Source: JAKFDI01 sp036676235 (lineage in GTDB: Bacteria; Pseudomonadota; Gammaproteobacteria; Burkholderiales; Burkholderiaceae_C). From it: a DNA stretch of 64,000 nt. Position 1 is the stretch's first letter; every line of letters begins with the position of its first letter. The translations under genes were made by a program, and so were the position numbers. The notes beneath the pieces were generated by a model. It did not search any database. It was not told where the DNA came from and was given only the letters and a program-made list of their open reading frames with translations. The stretch spans positions 9,114 to 73,113 of the forward strand of contig JAKFDI010000095.1 of NCBI GenBank assembly GCA_036676235.1, given 5' to 3'. Positions 53,347 through 62,900 of this stretch are shown piece after piece.

Positions 53347-54297
53347 TCAAACGTCGCGCACTACCCCAGTCTCGATCGCCAACGCCCCGCTCCCCGCCAA
53401 CTCAGTCGCCAGCACCTCACCCCACGCCCCGGCAGACGACGCCTGCCCACGCCCCACCCGTTCCCACACGTCACGCATCAGCGGCGTTGTCTCGGCCCAC
53501 TGCCGCAGCGCCTCGAGCGTCTGCTCGCGCTCCTCCATCAGGTGGTACTTGAGCAACACCTTGGCGCCGTGCCGCGCGTGCTTCGCCGGATCAGCCACGA
53601 AGGCCGCCAGTCGAGAACGCGCCCGGGCCAGCGCACCGGCCACATCGGTGAACGGCGCGCCGTGGCCGGGGATGACCATGCGCACCGGCAGGCGCTCGAT
53701 CGCGTCGAGCACCGCGGCCACGTCGTCGAAGCCCGGTTCGCCCTCGATCTCGGGAAAGACGACGCCGAAGCCGTTTTCCCACAGCGCGTCGGCCGAAACC
53801 AGCACGCCCTGCGCGGGCTCGAAGAACATCACCGAGGCCGGATCGTGGCCCGGCGCCTGCAGCACCTCCCAGCGGCGCCCGCCGGCAGCAATCACATCGC
53901 CCGGCTGCACCAGCCCCTGCACGACAAAACGCTCGCAGCGCTGTCCGGTGGCGGCATAGCTGAGGGCGTCAACATCCCACGCCTGCACCGCTTGCGCCTG
54001 CCCGGGCGGCACGAACACCGGCACGCCGAATTCGCGCTGCAGCGTCGCATTGCCGCCGCAATGGTCGGAATGCAGATGGGTGTTGAGCACGCGCGCGAGC
54101 GGCTGGCCGTGCAGCGCATGGCGCACCAGGGCCAGCGTCTGCGCCGCGTGGTTGACGTGGCCAGTGTCGATCAGCACGGCGCCGGTTTCGTCGGCGGCGG
54201 CATGGATCAGCACGTTGTTCGACGACAGCCAGCCGCGCTCCAGCACCGTGAGGCCGGCCAATGCCGGATGGGATGTCGCGCGTGCGGAGGCCGTCAT
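53347..54297 (-). CDS. MBL-fold metallo-hydrolase
   Basis: Metallo-beta-lactamase-fold hydrolase of 316 residues. Metal ligands: THLHSDHCGG (HxHxDH), His in APGHDPAS, Asp in VSADAL and His in VIPGHGAPF. The C-terminal 80 residues form a helical extension with LLKYHLMEEREQTLEALRQW. Substrate unknown; many such proteins are glyoxalase II-like or act on lactones. It is downstream (113 bp) of the lipoprotein gene on the same strand and convergent with metK. Confidence 0.9.
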   Translation of the reverse strand: MTASARATSHPALAGLTVLERGWLSSNNVLIHAAADETGAVLIDTGHVNHAAQTLALVRHALHGQPLARVLNTHLHSDHCGGNATLQREFGVPVFVPPGQAQAVQAWDVDALSYAATGQRCERFVVQGLVQPGDVIAAGGRRWEVLQAPGHDPASVMFFEPAQGVLVSADALWENGFGVVFPEIEGEPGFDDVAAVLDAIERLPVRMVIPGHGAPFTDVAGALARARSRLAAFVADPAKHARHGAKVLLKYHLMEEREQTLEALRQWAETTPLMRDVWERVGRGQASSAGAWGEVLATELAGSGALAIETGVVRDV

Positions 54298-54410
54298 GTC
54301 GCGGGTGCGCCGAAGCGCTCGTGGCGGAGTTCGGCATTCTCCGCGCCCCGCATGGCGAACGCCGCGCAGCCCGAGGTCCGGGATGCGCGGCGTCTTGGCC
54401 GCTAGTCAGG

Positions 54411-55778
54411 TCAGTTCAGCTTGACCATCTCGCGTGTCGTGCGCACGCCGTCCACGGTGGCATCCAGCCGCACCCAGTAGGCATCGGGTACGAGATAGAA
54501 GATTTCGCTGTCCTTGTTGCCGTAATCGAAGCGCACCTTGCAGGTATCGAAATCGCCCGCGTAGGTGGCGACCTTTTCGTGCCCGACAAAGGTGAAGCTG
54601 TCGTTGGAACTGGTGGCAGCACCGTCGGTCGTGGTGGTCTCGGTGTAGTTGACTGTCTGGCCTTCGGCCGCGGTCGACAGGTCGGGCCGGTCGCTGAACG
54701 TGGTGGTCGAGGTGGGGTTGGTCTCACTGGCGCCGTAGATGTGGTAGCCGAGTTCCTGCAATGCGCCGCTGCTCGCATCAAAGTGCGAGATCTTGCTCAG
54801 CTTGTCGGTGCGCATGCTGCGCTGGCTGACCAAGGTGCTGGCGGCGCCATTGAAGCTGCCCGCCAAGGTGCGACGCTTGTCGCTCAGCGCTTCCGCACCG
54901 TTGCTGGCGGTGTACTGCAGCAGTTGCCCGGAGGCGATCGCAGCGCATTGGGCCAGCGTCGGGGCGGTGTCAGCCGTGGCGGCGATGTAGGTCGGTGGCG
55001 CGCTGCTGCTGACCAGTTCGTTGACATAGGTCTGGTCCTTGTCGATCAGCACGAAGTTCATGTTCGTGCGCGTGAGGTAGCGCTTGACCACGCCGAGCCC
55101 GGGCGCGAAGTGCAACCGCTCGCGCGACTGCTCGCTCAGCGTGCCGCCGGCCGTCGCGGCGGCGCTGAGCACGGTGTCGACCATGCAGGTGTTGAGGCGC
55201 CCGCCCGGCAAGGTCACTTCGCGGTTGGCCGTGAAGGTGCGTACGAGGCGCTGGGTCGTGTCAGCCCCCGGCGGGAGCACGGCCTTGACGGTGTAGTCGA
55301 TGGTCTCGCTCGTGCCCGCGGCCAGCGCGATCGATTCCACGTGGTCGACAAACTGCACGCGCGTCTCGACGCCGCCGCCGGCACCCAGGGTTTCGCGGCC
55401 GAGCGTCGTGACCGTGCTGCCGTCCGACTTGAAGTACCAGACCTGCGACGGATTGGTTGCTGTTGCGGAGCTGTAGTCGTGGCGGGCCACGGTCGCTTCG
55501 GGAAAGGATGCCGAGGCCGCGGTCTTCCATTCGCGCTTGGCCCATGAGCCGTCGAGCGCGCTATTGAGGTAGTTGTTGGTCACGCCGGTGGGCAGGGCCT
55601 GACAGTCGGCAAGGCTCAGCGCCGCCGCCGGTGCCGGTGCGGGAGCGGTGGGCAGTTCGCCGCCGCCCGGCTCGCCCGCGCCACCGCCGCCGCCACCTCC
55701 GCACGCCGACAACCCCACGACAACTGCAAAAAGTGCGGCCACTCTGGCGTGCCGCGCGGCCGGTAGTTTCTCGATCAA
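54411..55778 (-). CDS. secreted lipoprotein of unknown function (455 aa)
   Basis: Large exported protein with a lipoprotein signal: positively charged N-terminus, hydrophobic ALFAVVVGLS and lipobox ending SAC, followed by a Gly7 run and an Ala/Pro linker. Two similar halves are visible, each with a cysteine near ADCQALPTG/AQCAAIASG, an FVDHVES/GYHIYG strand region, ETIDYT/TVNYTET and TCMVDTV/TCKVRFDYG, so it probably arose by duplication. TTG start at 55778 is chosen for AAGGA six bases upstream; a GTG at 55793 is the alternative. Family not recognised. Confidence 0.72.
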   Translation of the reverse strand: MIEKLPAARHARVAALFAVVVGLSACGGGGGGGAGEPGGGELPTAPAPAPAAALSLADCQALPTGVTNNYLNSALDGSWAKREWKTAASASFPEATVARHDYSSATATNPSQVWYFKSDGSTVTTLGRETLGAGGGVETRVQFVDHVESIALAAGTSETIDYTVKAVLPPGADTTQRLVRTFTANREVTLPGGRLNTCMVDTVLSAAATAGGTLSEQSRERLHFAPGLGVVKRYLTRTNMNFVLIDKDQTYVNELVSSSAPPTYIAATADTAPTLAQCAAIASGQLLQYTASNGAEALSDKRRTLAGSFNGAASTLVSQRSMRTDKLSKISHFDASSGALQELGYHIYGASETNPTSTTTFSDRPDLSTAAEGQTVNYTETTTTDGAATSSNDSFTFVGHEKVATYAGDFDTCKVRFDYGNKDSEIFYLVPDAYWVRLDATVDGVRTTREMVKLN

Positions 55779-55919
55779 GGCGTCTTCCTTCACTGTTAGC
55801 AGGCGGGATAAATTGCCGGTCAATGCGTAGAAGATGCGCAGCGCGCCTACCAACGGTGACCGGCGGCAACCGAACGTGCGAACAGCAAGCGGTGTGCCTG
55901 CAGAGGAAAAAAGGGCGGG

Positions 55920-57104
55920 TCAGGGCAGCGGCTTTTGCCGCGCCGCCATCAAGGCGCCGACGGCAAGAAAGACCGCCGAGCACGCCAGCCCGCGCGCGAG
56001 GCCGCCGGCGCCGTCGGCCAGCCAGCCGACGAGCGAAGGGCCGACGATCTGCCCGGCCGCGAAGACGATGGTGAAGGCGGCGATGCCGCCCGGCCATGCC
56101 GCCTGCGGCAGGTTGTGCCGCACCAGCGCCGTGGTGGATGCCACCACCGACAGGAACACGCCGCCGAAGAGCAGGCCCGAGGCGACGAGCGCTGCCGGAT
56201 GCACCGAGAGCACCGGCAGCAGCGTCGCCACGGCAAGCAACCCGTTGAGGATCGCAAGCGATTCGCCACCGCGAAAGCGCTGCAGCAGCCCGGCCCACAG
56301 CCACGACGAAGCCACGACGCCCCCGCCCAGCAGCACGTAGAAGCCGACGATGCGCGCCGGCGCCACCTGCTGCTCATGCAGCAGGGTGACGATGAAGGTC
56401 ATGTAGCCGATGTAGCCGAGGCCAAACATGAAGTACGCCGCGAGGCCGAAGCCGAACGCGCGCCAGCCGAAGCGGCTGTGCGCCGAGCGCGGCACCGGTG
56501 GAGCGGCAAACCAGCGCACCGAGAGCAGTGTCACGAGCGTGGCCGCCAGCGCCACCGCGCCGAGCGCCCACCAGGCCGCCTGCCACGCATGCGCCGCGGC
56601 GCGCGCGGCCAGCGGCGGCACCAGCAACGCGGAGGCGATGATGCCGAGGCCCGTGCCGCCGTAGTACAGGCCGAGCACGAGGCCCGAAGACACCGGCCTC
56701 GCCGCCGCGGTGCCGGTCTGCGAAAGCCTTGCCGCCAGCAGTCCGCCGGCGACGAAGGTGGCGGCGCTGCCCACGCCGGTGAGCAGGCGCAGCGCATACA
56801 GCGCCGCATCGCCGAGCGCCCAGCCGTGCGCCATCAGCAGCGCGGCCGTGGCAAAGCCGCCGGCCAGCATCACCCGGCGCGCATCGTGGCGCGCCAGCCA
56901 GCCGGGCGCCAGCAGCGCGCCGACGAGGTAGCCGGCCGCGTTGGCCGTGTTCATTGCGCCGGCGGTGAGGTAGCTCCAGTCGAGGTCGGCGCGCATCGGC
57001 GGCAGCAGCAGCGCATACGAGAAGCGTGCGAGGCCGAGCGACACCGCGGCCGCCAAGGCGAGGCCGAACGCCGTCGAGAGCACCGACGGTTCGCGGGTGC
57101 TCAT
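55920..57104 (-). CDS. YbfB/YjiJ-family MFS transporter
   Basis: Major facilitator of 394 residues, 12 helices, with YbfB/YjiJ-type N-terminus (ALAAAVSLGLARFSYALLLP, MRADLDWSYLTAGAMNTANA). Substrate unknown. ATG 57104 overlaps the stop of the upstream HAD phosphatase by 4 bp, so the two are translated together; a sugar or sugar-alcohol connection would be speculation. Confidence 0.9.
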   Translation of the reverse strand: MSTREPSVLSTAFGLALAAAVSLGLARFSYALLLPPMRADLDWSYLTAGAMNTANAAGYLVGALLAPGWLARHDARRVMLAGGFATAALLMAHGWALGDAALYALRLLTGVGSAATFVAGGLLAARLSQTGTAAARPVSSGLVLGLYYGGTGLGIIASALLVPPLAARAAAHAWQAAWWALGAVALAATLVTLLSVRWFAAPPVPRSAHSRFGWRAFGFGLAAYFMFGLGYIGYMTFIVTLLHEQQVAPARIVGFYVLLGGGVVASSWLWAGLLQRFRGGESLAILNGLLAVATLLPVLSVHPAALVASGLLFGGVFLSVVASTTALVRHNLPQAAWPGGIAAFTIVFAAGQIVGPSLVGWLADGAGGLARGLACSAVFLAVGALMAARQKPLP

Positions 57105-57925
57105 CGCGCCGCGCGGGCGGCAACCAGGCGCTGCGCCACCTCCGCAAAGCCCGCGCCGCGTTCGCCCTGCGTGAGATAGCGCGGCCAGGTGTGCAGGTCG
57201 TCCGCGAACTCGCGCAGGTTGGCCACGCCCACGCTCAGCGCGAAGCGGCCGAACATCAGCTGGTCGTTGGTCGAGTCGCCGACGTAGACCCAGCGTGCGG
57301 CCTCGGCGTCGTCGAGCGCACGGCCGAAGAGGCGGCGCAGCATCCAGTCGGCGCCCGTTAGCTTCGTGTGCTCGCCGAACCAGCCGTTGATGTGGATGGA
57401 GCTCACGGTCGCGTTCATGCCTTCGGCGTTCATCACGGTCACCACGCGCGCGATGTCGTCGTGCGACAGGTGCGCGAACTCGTGGTGGTCGATGGCGATG
57501 TCGGTCACGCGGCCGGCGCTGTCGCGCGCGAGCGTGGCGCCGGGCACCTCGCGCAGCACGCGCTGCGCCGCGGCCTGCAGGCGCACGGTGTTGGCGGTGC
57601 GGATGGCCTCGTCCTGCGCGTACTCGATGCTCAAGGCCTCGCGCTCGGGCATCAGCGCCACGGCGCCGTTCTCCGCCACGATGGCATCCACCGGCCACGC
57701 TCGCGCAAAGGGTTCGCTCCAGCCCATGGGCCGGCCGGTGATGGCGATCACGGGCATGCCGATGCGGCGCAGCGCGTCCAGCGCGTCCAGCGCGTCGGCG
57801 GTGATCGCGCCCTCGGTCGTCAGCGTGTCGTCGATGTCGGTGAAAACGCCGCGCACCGCAGCGGCGGCTCCCTGCGGCAGGTCGTTCCAGGGTTGCACGC
57901 CCTCGGGCGGCCAGGTGGCATTCAT
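57101..57925 (-). CDS. HAD-superfamily (Cof/MPGP-like) phosphatase
   Basis: HAD hydrolase of 274 residues with a C2B cap. Motif I FTDIDDTLTTEG (nucleophile and acid Asp), motif II AITGRPMGWSEP, motif III Lys in HTKLTGADW and motif IV VYVGDSTNDQLMFG are present. Resembles mannosyl-3-phosphoglycerate or sucrose-phosphate phosphatases; the true substrate is unknown. First gene of a two-gene unit with the MFS transporter; its 5' end lies 47 bp from the divergent ahcY -10 element. Confidence 0.88.
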   Translation of the reverse strand: MNATWPPEGVQPWNDLPQGAAAAVRGVFTDIDDTLTTEGAITADALDALDALRRIGMPVIAITGRPMGWSEPFARAWPVDAIVAENGAVALMPEREALSIEYAQDEAIRTANTVRLQAAAQRVLREVPGATLARDSAGRVTDIAIDHHEFAHLSHDDIARVVTVMNAEGMNATVSSIHINGWFGEHTKLTGADWMLRRLFGRALDDAEAARWVYVGDSTNDQLMFGRFALSVGVANLREFADDLHTWPRYLTQGERGAGFAEVAQRLVAARAAR

Positions 57926-57984
57926 GCACGAAGTCTTGCACAGCGGCAGCGGCCTCGCCGGCCGCCCCCGCTACAATTCGCCGC

Positions 57985-58060
57985 TTCCGAGGAGCGTTGC
58001 AAGGCACCCCCACCATGGCGTGGCGCCCCAGGCTCGGAAGTTCTTCTGCAACCACGCTCA
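57985..58060 (+). ncRNA. SAH riboswitch (S-adenosylhomocysteine aptamer)
   Basis: Core CCGAGGAGCGTTGCAAG and later CCAGGCTCGG then GCAACCACGCTC match the SAH (ahcY) riboswitch. P1 pairs TTCCGA (57985-57990) with TCGGAA (58034-58039); the pseudoknot pairs GAGCG and TTGC (57992-58000) with GCAA and CGCTC (58048-58059). A -10 TACAAT (57972-57977) puts the transcript start at the aptamer. SAH binding turns on ahcY. A competing hairpin CTCACC..GGTGAG (58057-58083) overlaps the pseudoknot strand. Confidence 0.9.
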
Positions 58061-58147
58061 CCCGCACGGTTCTCGTGGGTGAGTGGACAAGACAATCCTT
58101 TCCCTTCTCTCGGTCCGGCGGGCTATCCAGCATTTGGAGAAACCCAC

Positions 58148-59575
<1,428 letters not shown>

Positions 59576-59593
59576 ATCGCCGCCACCCAAGCT

Positions 59594-59706
59594 CCGTTCG
59601 CACTGAGGTATCGAAGTGCGCGCGGGGCAGAGGGGCTTCCCTCGATACCTCAGGACAGTCGGAATACACCTTCGGCCCGGCCCTTCGATACCTCAGGGCG
59701 AACGGG
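59594..59706. repeat. intergenic repeat, GAGGTATCGAAG subtype, between ahcY and tlyA
   Basis: Left arm CCGTTCGCACTGAGGTATCG from 59594, an internal TCGATACCTCAGG at 59642, and right arm CTTCGATACCTCAGGGCGAA to 59706. It occupies most of the 165-bp gap between ahcY and tlyA. Confidence 0.88.
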
Positions 59707-59740
59707 TTGAGGTATTGGCCCGTCGTAAACAAAGCAAACC

Positions 59741-60514
59741 ATGCGCGCCGACCAACTCCTCGTCCACCGCGGCCTCGCGCCCACCCGCTCGGCGGCCCAG
59801 CGCCTGATCGAGCGCGGCGCCGTGCGCTGGCTTGGGCCTCGCGGCTGGGCCGTGCCGAAGAAGGCGGGCGAGGACCTGCCCGAGACGAGTGAAGTCGAGA
59901 TCACCGACGACGCCGAACTGCGCTTCGTCTCGCGCGGCGGGCTCAAGCTCGACGGTGCGCTCGCGCGCACCGGCATCGACGTGCGCGGCAAGCTGTGCCT
60001 CGATGTCGGCCAAGGCACCGGCGGCTTCACCGACGTGCTGCTGCAGCGCGGCGCGGCGCTCGTCGTCGGGCTGGACGTCGGACGCGGCCAGTTGAACGAA
60101 CGCCTCGCGGCCGATGCGCGTGTGCAGGCGCACGAAGGCCTCAACGCGCGCGACGTATCGGGCAGTGCCTTCGAGAGCAACCACCCGCCGCAGGCCTTCG
60201 GCTTCGTGACGGGCGACGTGTCCTTCATCTCGATGACGCTGGTGCTGCCCACGCTCGTGCGTTCGCTCGCGCCGGACGGCCATCTACTGATGCTGGTGAA
60301 ACCGCAGTTCGAGCTGCAGCCGCAGGACATCGGCAAGCACGGCCTGGTGAAGGACGCGGCCAGCTACGCCCGCGTCGAAGCCCGCATCCGCGAAGCCTGC
60401 GCCGCCCACGCGCTCACCGTGCGCGACTGGTTCGCAAGCCCCATCGAAGGTGGCGACGGCAATCGTGAATTCTTCGTGTGGGCGCAACCCACCGCTCTGG
60501 AGCAAGCGTCATGA
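59741..60514 (+). CDS. tlyA: TlyA-family rRNA methyltransferase
   Basis: TlyA protein, 257 residues: S4 RNA-binding domain about 2-62 (MRADQLLVHRGLAPTRSAAQ) then FtsJ-like SAM methyltransferase with SAM motif CLDVGQGTGGFTDVLLQRG and FVSRGGLKLDGAL just before. TlyA 2'-O-methylates rRNA; some are called haemolysins by history. Its 3' end overlaps metF by 4 bp. Position between ahcY and metF is conserved in Burkholderiales. Confidence 0.92.
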   Translation: MRADQLLVHRGLAPTRSAAQRLIERGAVRWLGPRGWAVPKKAGEDLPETSEVEITDDAELRFVSRGGLKLDGALARTGIDVRGKLCLDVGQGTGGFTDVLLQRGAALVVGLDVGRGQLNERLAADARVQAHEGLNARDVSGSAFESNHPPQAFGFVTGDVSFISMTLVLPTLVRSLAPDGHLLMLVKPQFELQPQDIGKHGLVKDAASYARVEARIREACAAHALTVRDWFASPIEGGDGNREFFVWAQPTALEQAS

Positions 60515-61371
60515 CGACGACCGAATCCCGGCTTCCGCTGAGCCTCGAATTCTTTCCCCCCAAGACGCCCGAGGGCGTGACCAAGCTCGCCGCCGCACGG
60601 CAGGCGCTGTATGCGCTGAAACCGCAGTTCTGCTCCGTCACCTACGGCGCCGGTGGCTCCACGCAGGACGGCACGATGCAGGCCGTGCGTGCCATCCTGG
60701 CCGAGGGCGTGCAGGCGGCGCCGCACTTCTCGTGCATCGGCGCCAGTGCCGCATCGATCCGCGAACGCCTCGCGCAGTTCGAGGCGGACGGTATCCGCCG
60801 CCTCGTCGCCCTGCGCGGCGACCTGCCCTCGGGCTACGGCGGCGGCGCAGGTCTCGGCGAATTCCGCTACGCCAGCGACCTCATCGCCTTCATCCGCGCA
60901 GAGACCGGCAACCGCTTCCACATCGAGGTAGCGGCCTACCCCGAGATGCATCCGCAGGCGCGCAGCCCGGCCGACGACCTCAAGGCCTATTGCACCAAGG
61001 TGCAGGCCGGCGCCAGCTCGGCGATCACGCAGATGTTCTTCAACGCCGACGCCTACTTCCGCTTCGTCGACGAGGCCGCGAAGCACGGTGCCGACATTCC
61101 GGTGGTGGCGGGCATCATGCCGATCACCAACTCGAGCGGCATCATCCGCTTCGCCGACAGTTGCGGCGCCGAGATCCCGCGCTGGATGCGGCTGCGGCTG
61201 CAGGCCTTCGGCGACGACAGCGCATCGATCAAGGCTTTCGGCCTCGACGTGATCACCGACCTGTGCCAGAAGCTGCGCGCGGGCGGCGCGCCCGGGCTGC
61301 ACTTCTACACGATGAACCAGAGCGCGGCGGTGCTCGAGATCGGCCGGCGCCTCGGATTGCTCGCCGCCTGA
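60511..61371 (+). CDS. metF: methylenetetrahydrofolate reductase
   Basis: MetF, 286 residues, FAD enzyme that reduces 5,10-methylene-THF to 5-methyl-THF for methionine synthesis. SLEFFPPKTPEG opening with catalytic Glu, CSVTYGAGGSTQDGT, LRGDLPSG and PGLHFYTMNQS are diagnostic. ATG 60511 overlaps the tlyA stop by 4 bp. Complements AhcY, MetK and the nearby 5-formyl-THF cyclo-ligase in the methyl and folate cycle. Confidence 0.96.
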   Translation: MTTTESRLPLSLEFFPPKTPEGVTKLAAARQALYALKPQFCSVTYGAGGSTQDGTMQAVRAILAEGVQAAPHFSCIGASAASIRERLAQFEADGIRRLVALRGDLPSGYGGGAGLGEFRYASDLIAFIRAETGNRFHIEVAAYPEMHPQARSPADDLKAYCTKVQAGASSAITQMFFNADAYFRFVDEAAKHGADIPVVAGIMPITNSSGIIRFADSCGAEIPRWMRLRLQAFGDDSASIKAFGLDVITDLCQKLRAGGAPGLHFYTMNQSAAVLEIGRRLGLLAA

Positions 61372-61390
61372 TCCCGAACACCGCTGCGCA

Positions 61391-61481
61391 CGAACCAGTG
61401 ATCAAGCAAACGCCGCGGATCCGGCTCTGCCGGTCCGCTGGTGTTGCCCCCTGGGGGGCGCGCGAAGCGCGTAGGGGGGTT
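61391..61481 (-). repeat. GC-rich ~95-bp intergenic repeat, copy 3 (inverted)
   Basis: Reverse orientation of the element at 12968 and 14770: GTGATCAAGCAAACGCCGCG, GATCCGGCTCTGCCGGTCCG, then GGGGGGCGCGCGAAGCGCG and TAGGGGGGTTC. It fills the gap between the convergent metF and cyclo-ligase genes. Confidence 0.88.
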
Positions 61482-61485
61482 CATT

Positions 61486-62058
61486 TCACTCGCGGCTGCT
61501 GTCCCACATCGCGCCATCCTCGGTGAGCACGGCGTCGAGCAGCGGCTCGTCGGCCTCGGCCCGCAGCATCGGCAGAAAGCCGTTCGCGTAACTCAGGCCC
61601 ACGGTGAACGGCCGCGGCGACAGCGCCGCCACCGTGCGCCCGACGAAGCCGCCGCCGTAGCCCAGGCGCACGCCGCCCGGGCCGTAGCCCACGCAGGGCA
61701 GCAACAGCAGCTGCGGCGCGAAGACCTCGGTGTCTTTGGGCTTCGGGATGTCGAAGGCGTCCAGTTCCATCGGGCAGCCCGGGTACCAGACATGGAAGTT
61801 CAGCGAGCCGGCCTCGCGGTCCACCACCGGCAGGCCGATGCGCCGATCGTCGTGCGCCTCCGACCAGCGGTAGAGCGCCGGCAGCGGATCGAACTCGCCC
61901 TTGATCGGCCAGTAGGCGCCGATGGTCGACTCGCGGCGCGAGACCAGCCAGATGCGCAGCACGCTTTGCAGTTGCACGGCGCGCTCCAGGCGGTCGGGCA
62001 GCGCCTGCCGGGCTGCGATGAGCTTCTGACGTGCGGCGTCGCGGTCGAAGGGCAACAT
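61486..62058 (-). CDS. 5-formyltetrahydrofolate cyclo-ligase
   Basis: Cyclo-ligase (MTHFS family), 190 residues, converts 5-formyl-THF to 5,10-methenyl-THF with ATP. N-terminal AARQKLIAARQALPDR, substrate region AYWPIKGEFDPLPAL, and the phosphate-binding LLLPCVGYGPGGVRLGYGGG are diagnostic. ATG 62058 gives the usual family start; ATG 62088 would add ten residues and come within 18 bp of the divergent tfoX-like start. Neither has a strong ribosome site. Confidence 0.9.
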   Translation of the reverse strand: MLPFDRDAARQKLIAARQALPDRLERAVQLQSVLRIWLVSRRESTIGAYWPIKGEFDPLPALYRWSEAHDDRRIGLPVVDREAGSLNFHVWYPGCPMELDAFDIPKPKDTEVFAPQLLLLPCVGYGPGGVRLGYGGGFVGRTVAALSPRPFTVGLSYANGFLPMLRAEADEPLLDAVLTEDGAMWDSSRE

Positions 62059-62106
62059 GCGGGCTCGGCTTGAAGACGGGGCAGCCATTGTGCAAGATGC
62101 CCCGCG

Positions 62107-62541
62107 ATGAACGACCTCGTCGAACTGAGTACCGAACTGCTCCAGCCATTGGGAGCCGTGCGCTCGCGCCGCATGTTCGGCGGCCACGGCTTCTACGTCG
62201 ACGACCTCTTTCTCGCCCTCATCGCCGGCGAACGCCTGTTCCTGAAAGTGGATGACACCACGCGCAGCCAGTTCGAGGCCGCCGGCTGCGAGCCCTTCGT
62301 CTTCGACGCCAAGGGCTCGCCCGTCACGATGAACTACTGGACGGTGCCGGCCGAAGCCATGGAATCGCCCGCGCTCATGCAGCCCTGGGCACGCCTTGCG
62401 CTCGCCGCCGCGCTGCGCGCAAGAGCCGCCAAGCCCGTCTCGACACGCCGCAAGCCGCCGGCCGCCGCCTCCGCGGCGAAAGCCACGCCGCGCAAGGGCC
62501 AGGCAAGCGCCGCCCGCCGCAAGACGCCCGGGCGCGCCTGA
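62107..62541 (+). CDS. TfoX/Sxy N-terminal domain protein
   Basis: A 144-residue protein. Residues 1-95 are a TfoX N-terminal domain (LGAVRSRRMFGGHGFYVDDL, MNYWTVPAEAMESPALMQPW). Residues about 96-144 are a basic Lys/Arg/Ala/Pro tail absent from most family members; this tail is encoded where the - strand DUF2917 gene overlaps it in antisense (62334-62541). TfoX relatives regulate competence in some gammaproteobacteria, but stand-alone N-domain proteins have no defined role. Confidence 0.85.
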   Translation: MNDLVELSTELLQPLGAVRSRRMFGGHGFYVDDLFLALIAGERLFLKVDDTTRSQFEAAGCEPFVFDAKGSPVTMNYWTVPAEAMESPALMQPWARLALAAALRARAAKPVSTRRKPPAAASAAKATPRKGQASAARRKTPGRA

Positions 62542-62795
62542 GCACGCAGCGCCGGCCCGGGATGCCAGTCGAACATCGCCGGCTGGTCGCGCCGCCACTG
62601 CTCGATGACCGCCCGGTCGTGCGCCGACAGCCGCATGCGCTGGCCGGCGGCCAGCACGTGGTCGTCGAGATCGCCGCGCCGCGTGACCCACACCCGACCG
62701 TCGAGCACGGCCAGTTCACCGTCGACCGCATCGATGCGCACCGCCCGGCCTTCCGACACGAATTGCGCGCGGCTTGCATAAGATTGCGAATTCAT
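62334..62795 (-). CDS. DUF2917 domain protein
   Basis: A 153-residue DUF2917 protein: small cupin-like beta domain about 15-70 (AVRIDAVDGELAVLDGRVWV, DLDDHVLAAGQRMRLSAHDR) followed by an Ala/Arg helical C-terminus with ARRAQGCMSAGDSMASAG. Start ATG 62795 follows GGAGA at six bases; a second ATG at 62798 is too close. Function unknown. The gene is divergent from a LysR regulator, a pairing I know from other Burkholderiales, and its last 208 bp overlap the TfoX-like gene on the other strand. Confidence 0.78.
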   Translation of the reverse strand: MNSQSYASRAQFVSEGRAVRIDAVDGELAVLDGRVWVTRRGDLDDHVLAAGQRMRLSAHDRAVIEQWRRDQPAMFDWHPGPALRAQARPGVLRRAALAWPLRGVAFAAEAAAGGLRRVETGLAALARSAAASARRAQGCMSAGDSMASAGTVQ

Positions 62796-62873
62796 CATGA
62801 ATCTCCTGAAGTGAACAGCGCCTTGCCGATGGCTGAATCTTCGTCCAGGCGGGCTCAAGAATCCAATGAAATG

Positions 62874-62887
62874 CAAAGCACGCTTTG
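62874..62887. promoter_or_regulatory. candidate LysR operator between DUF2917 and LysR genes
   Basis: CAAAGC-AC-GCTTTG, a perfect 6-bp-arm palindrome, lies in the 105-bp divergent gap, 14 bp before the LysR start. Flanking T and A place it in a T-N11-A context usual for LysR regulators. Confidence 0.5.
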
Positions 62888-62900
62888 ATGCGCAATTGGA

